Shown in pieces: positions 63,094 through 64,000 of a DNA stretch of 64,000 bases. Location of the stretch: positions 49,966,834 to 50,030,833 of the forward strand of contig CM042180.1 of NCBI GenBank assembly GCA_023376005.1. The letters run 5' to 3'. The stretch's first letter is position 1; each line of letters starts with the position of its first letter. The position numbers and the translations under genes were made by a program. The notes beneath the pieces were generated by a model. That model was not told where the DNA came from and made no database searches. It was given only the letters and a program-made list of their open reading frames with translations. This DNA is from Doryteuthis pealeii. Taxonomy: Eukaryota > Mollusca > Cephalopoda > Myopsida > Loliginidae.

Positions 63094-63310
63094 ATGCCGG
63101 CTAAGTATAAGTGGTTAAAAAAAAGTAGTGTTTTATTCAAACCATGATAACCAAATATATCACATACTAAAATCAAATTTGACTTTTAGATCACCTTAGC
63201 ACGTTGTATAAATGCCAAAGTAGAACCATTTTTGTTTAGCAATTATACAGAAGATATTTCCCTAAAAAATTCCTTCAGTATATCACCATTTTTTTTCTGA
63301 GATCTTCCAA
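63094..63310. repeat. Segmental duplicate carrying the empty site
   Basis: AATGCCGGCTAAGTATAAGT through TTTAGCAATTATACAGAAGA to CTGAGATCTTCCAAATTAAT. Continuous here, interrupted in the copy at 62120-62945. Confidence 0.88.
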
Positions 63311-63890
63311 ATTAATCTTATATTCTTATTACAAAATTACTGTTATTCTATCTGATTATGCAATTTGTTCCAAAAATATATTACTCTATTAGCAAAAAGA
63401 AATTGGTTAATAGATTTAGTTTTTTTTTTTTGGTCTCATTTTGCCTTAACAGAAAGTTTCCAACTCTAGAAGAAATATTCTACGAAGTGTCTACCATAAT
63501 TAGTAATTTCATTACTTATTTTTAAGTTTCAATTAGATCTCCACATTCTTTTCTTTAGTAATGCAGTTAATCCTATTTTTTTTCTCATTTCTTCTTGGAG
63601 CGCTAACCTTTTTACTCTTTTTCTTATTTGGACCGTCAGCTTAGTTTCAAATTTAAATTTGTCAAGAATTCACGTTGAGTGTAAGGTGAACAAAAGATCA
63701 CGTGATACTTACCGACAATTGACGCCATTTTTCTTACAAGCCGGTAAATTCAATTCGAGGAGAAAATAAACGGTTTTCGAATCTTGCTTTTATTTAATCG
63801 TCTCTGGTAGAGTTCAACACAACCTATTAAATCATCCCCTCGCCGAATGGACGAGTCCAAGACTGACGTTATGAATATTCATTCTATGTA
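63311..63890. other. AT-rich unassigned stretch
   Basis: T-rich runs at 63420, 63570 and 63610. No open frame, splice-bounded exon or repeat copy that I can support. Confidence 0.4.
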
Positions 63891-64000
63891 CTAGCAAAAA
63901 TATATGCCCTCCGCTGGGCGCAAGTATTTAATTTTTAAGGTATTTGCCCCGCATCCCACTTATGCAGGTTGTGGGGGCAGGAGTAGAAACATTGTTGCCT
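63891..64000 (-). mobile_element. Helitron 3' end with element E, cut by window edge
   Basis: CTAGCAAAAATATATGCCCT and a GCGCCCAGCGGAGGGC-like hairpin mark the 3' end. From about 63943 (GTATTTGCCCCGCATCCCAC) the sequence resembles element E. The rest lies outside the window. Confidence 0.65.

Overview
This window reads as repeat-dense nuclear DNA from an invertebrate animal, most plausibly a lophotrochozoan such as a mollusc (low confidence on the lineage). The evidence is AT-rich sequence, long (TA)n tracts, several tRNA-derived SINE families, 5'-truncated LINEs, Helitrons, a Ty3/gypsy remnant, GT/AG splice signals and a broken ribosomal protein eL42 copy. I see no bacterial gene organisation, CRISPR array or operon. 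Most open reading frames here are by-products of simple repeats.

Layout. 1-19613 is one giant inverted repeat: left arm 1-9776, a 64-base spacer, right arm 9841-19613. Each arm carries the same mirrored set: SINE C, pogo-like transposon end, LINE 3' end, three copies of repeat A, a ~50-bp repeat region, and kilobases of T-rich (or A-rich) array. The centre lies inside two inverted Helitron 3' ends. The left arm looks like a noisy copy of the right arm, so a fold-back read artefact must be excluded. 19.6-25.1 kb holds a TTCATTCA-type array, nested SINEs and a Helitron swollen by a CTTTC-rich array. 25.2-31.1 kb holds a terminal-inverted-repeat element, SINEs, the single best cellular exon candidate (minus strand 28363-28634, signal-peptide-like start, canonical splice sites), and a 40-bp minisatellite that appears to have grown out of repeat A. 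31.7-33.3 kb holds two purine-rich arrays. 33.7-35.3 kb holds a SINE pair and a Ty3/gypsy 3' end. 36.2-37.8 kb is a nested locus: LINE fragment, then an eL42 pseudogene split by a Helitron that itself carries a GC-rich retroposon. 41-46.5 kb is a set of diverged local duplications with Helitrons and a LINE carrying its reverse-transcriptase C-terminus. 49.5-55.6 kb has more Helitrons and a 24-bp satellite. 52.5-63.3 kb has further local duplications, two of which give natural filled-versus-empty insertion sites.

How it fits together. The window is best read as layered mobile-element insertions. Repeat A, SINE C, SINE D and the GC-rich element E all have target-site duplications visible in the sequence. 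The Helitron family has recognisable ends (5' TC, 3' hairpin then CTAG) and sits between A and T at its clearest sites. I find no confirmed complete cellular gene; the 28.4-28.6 kb exon is the one to follow up.
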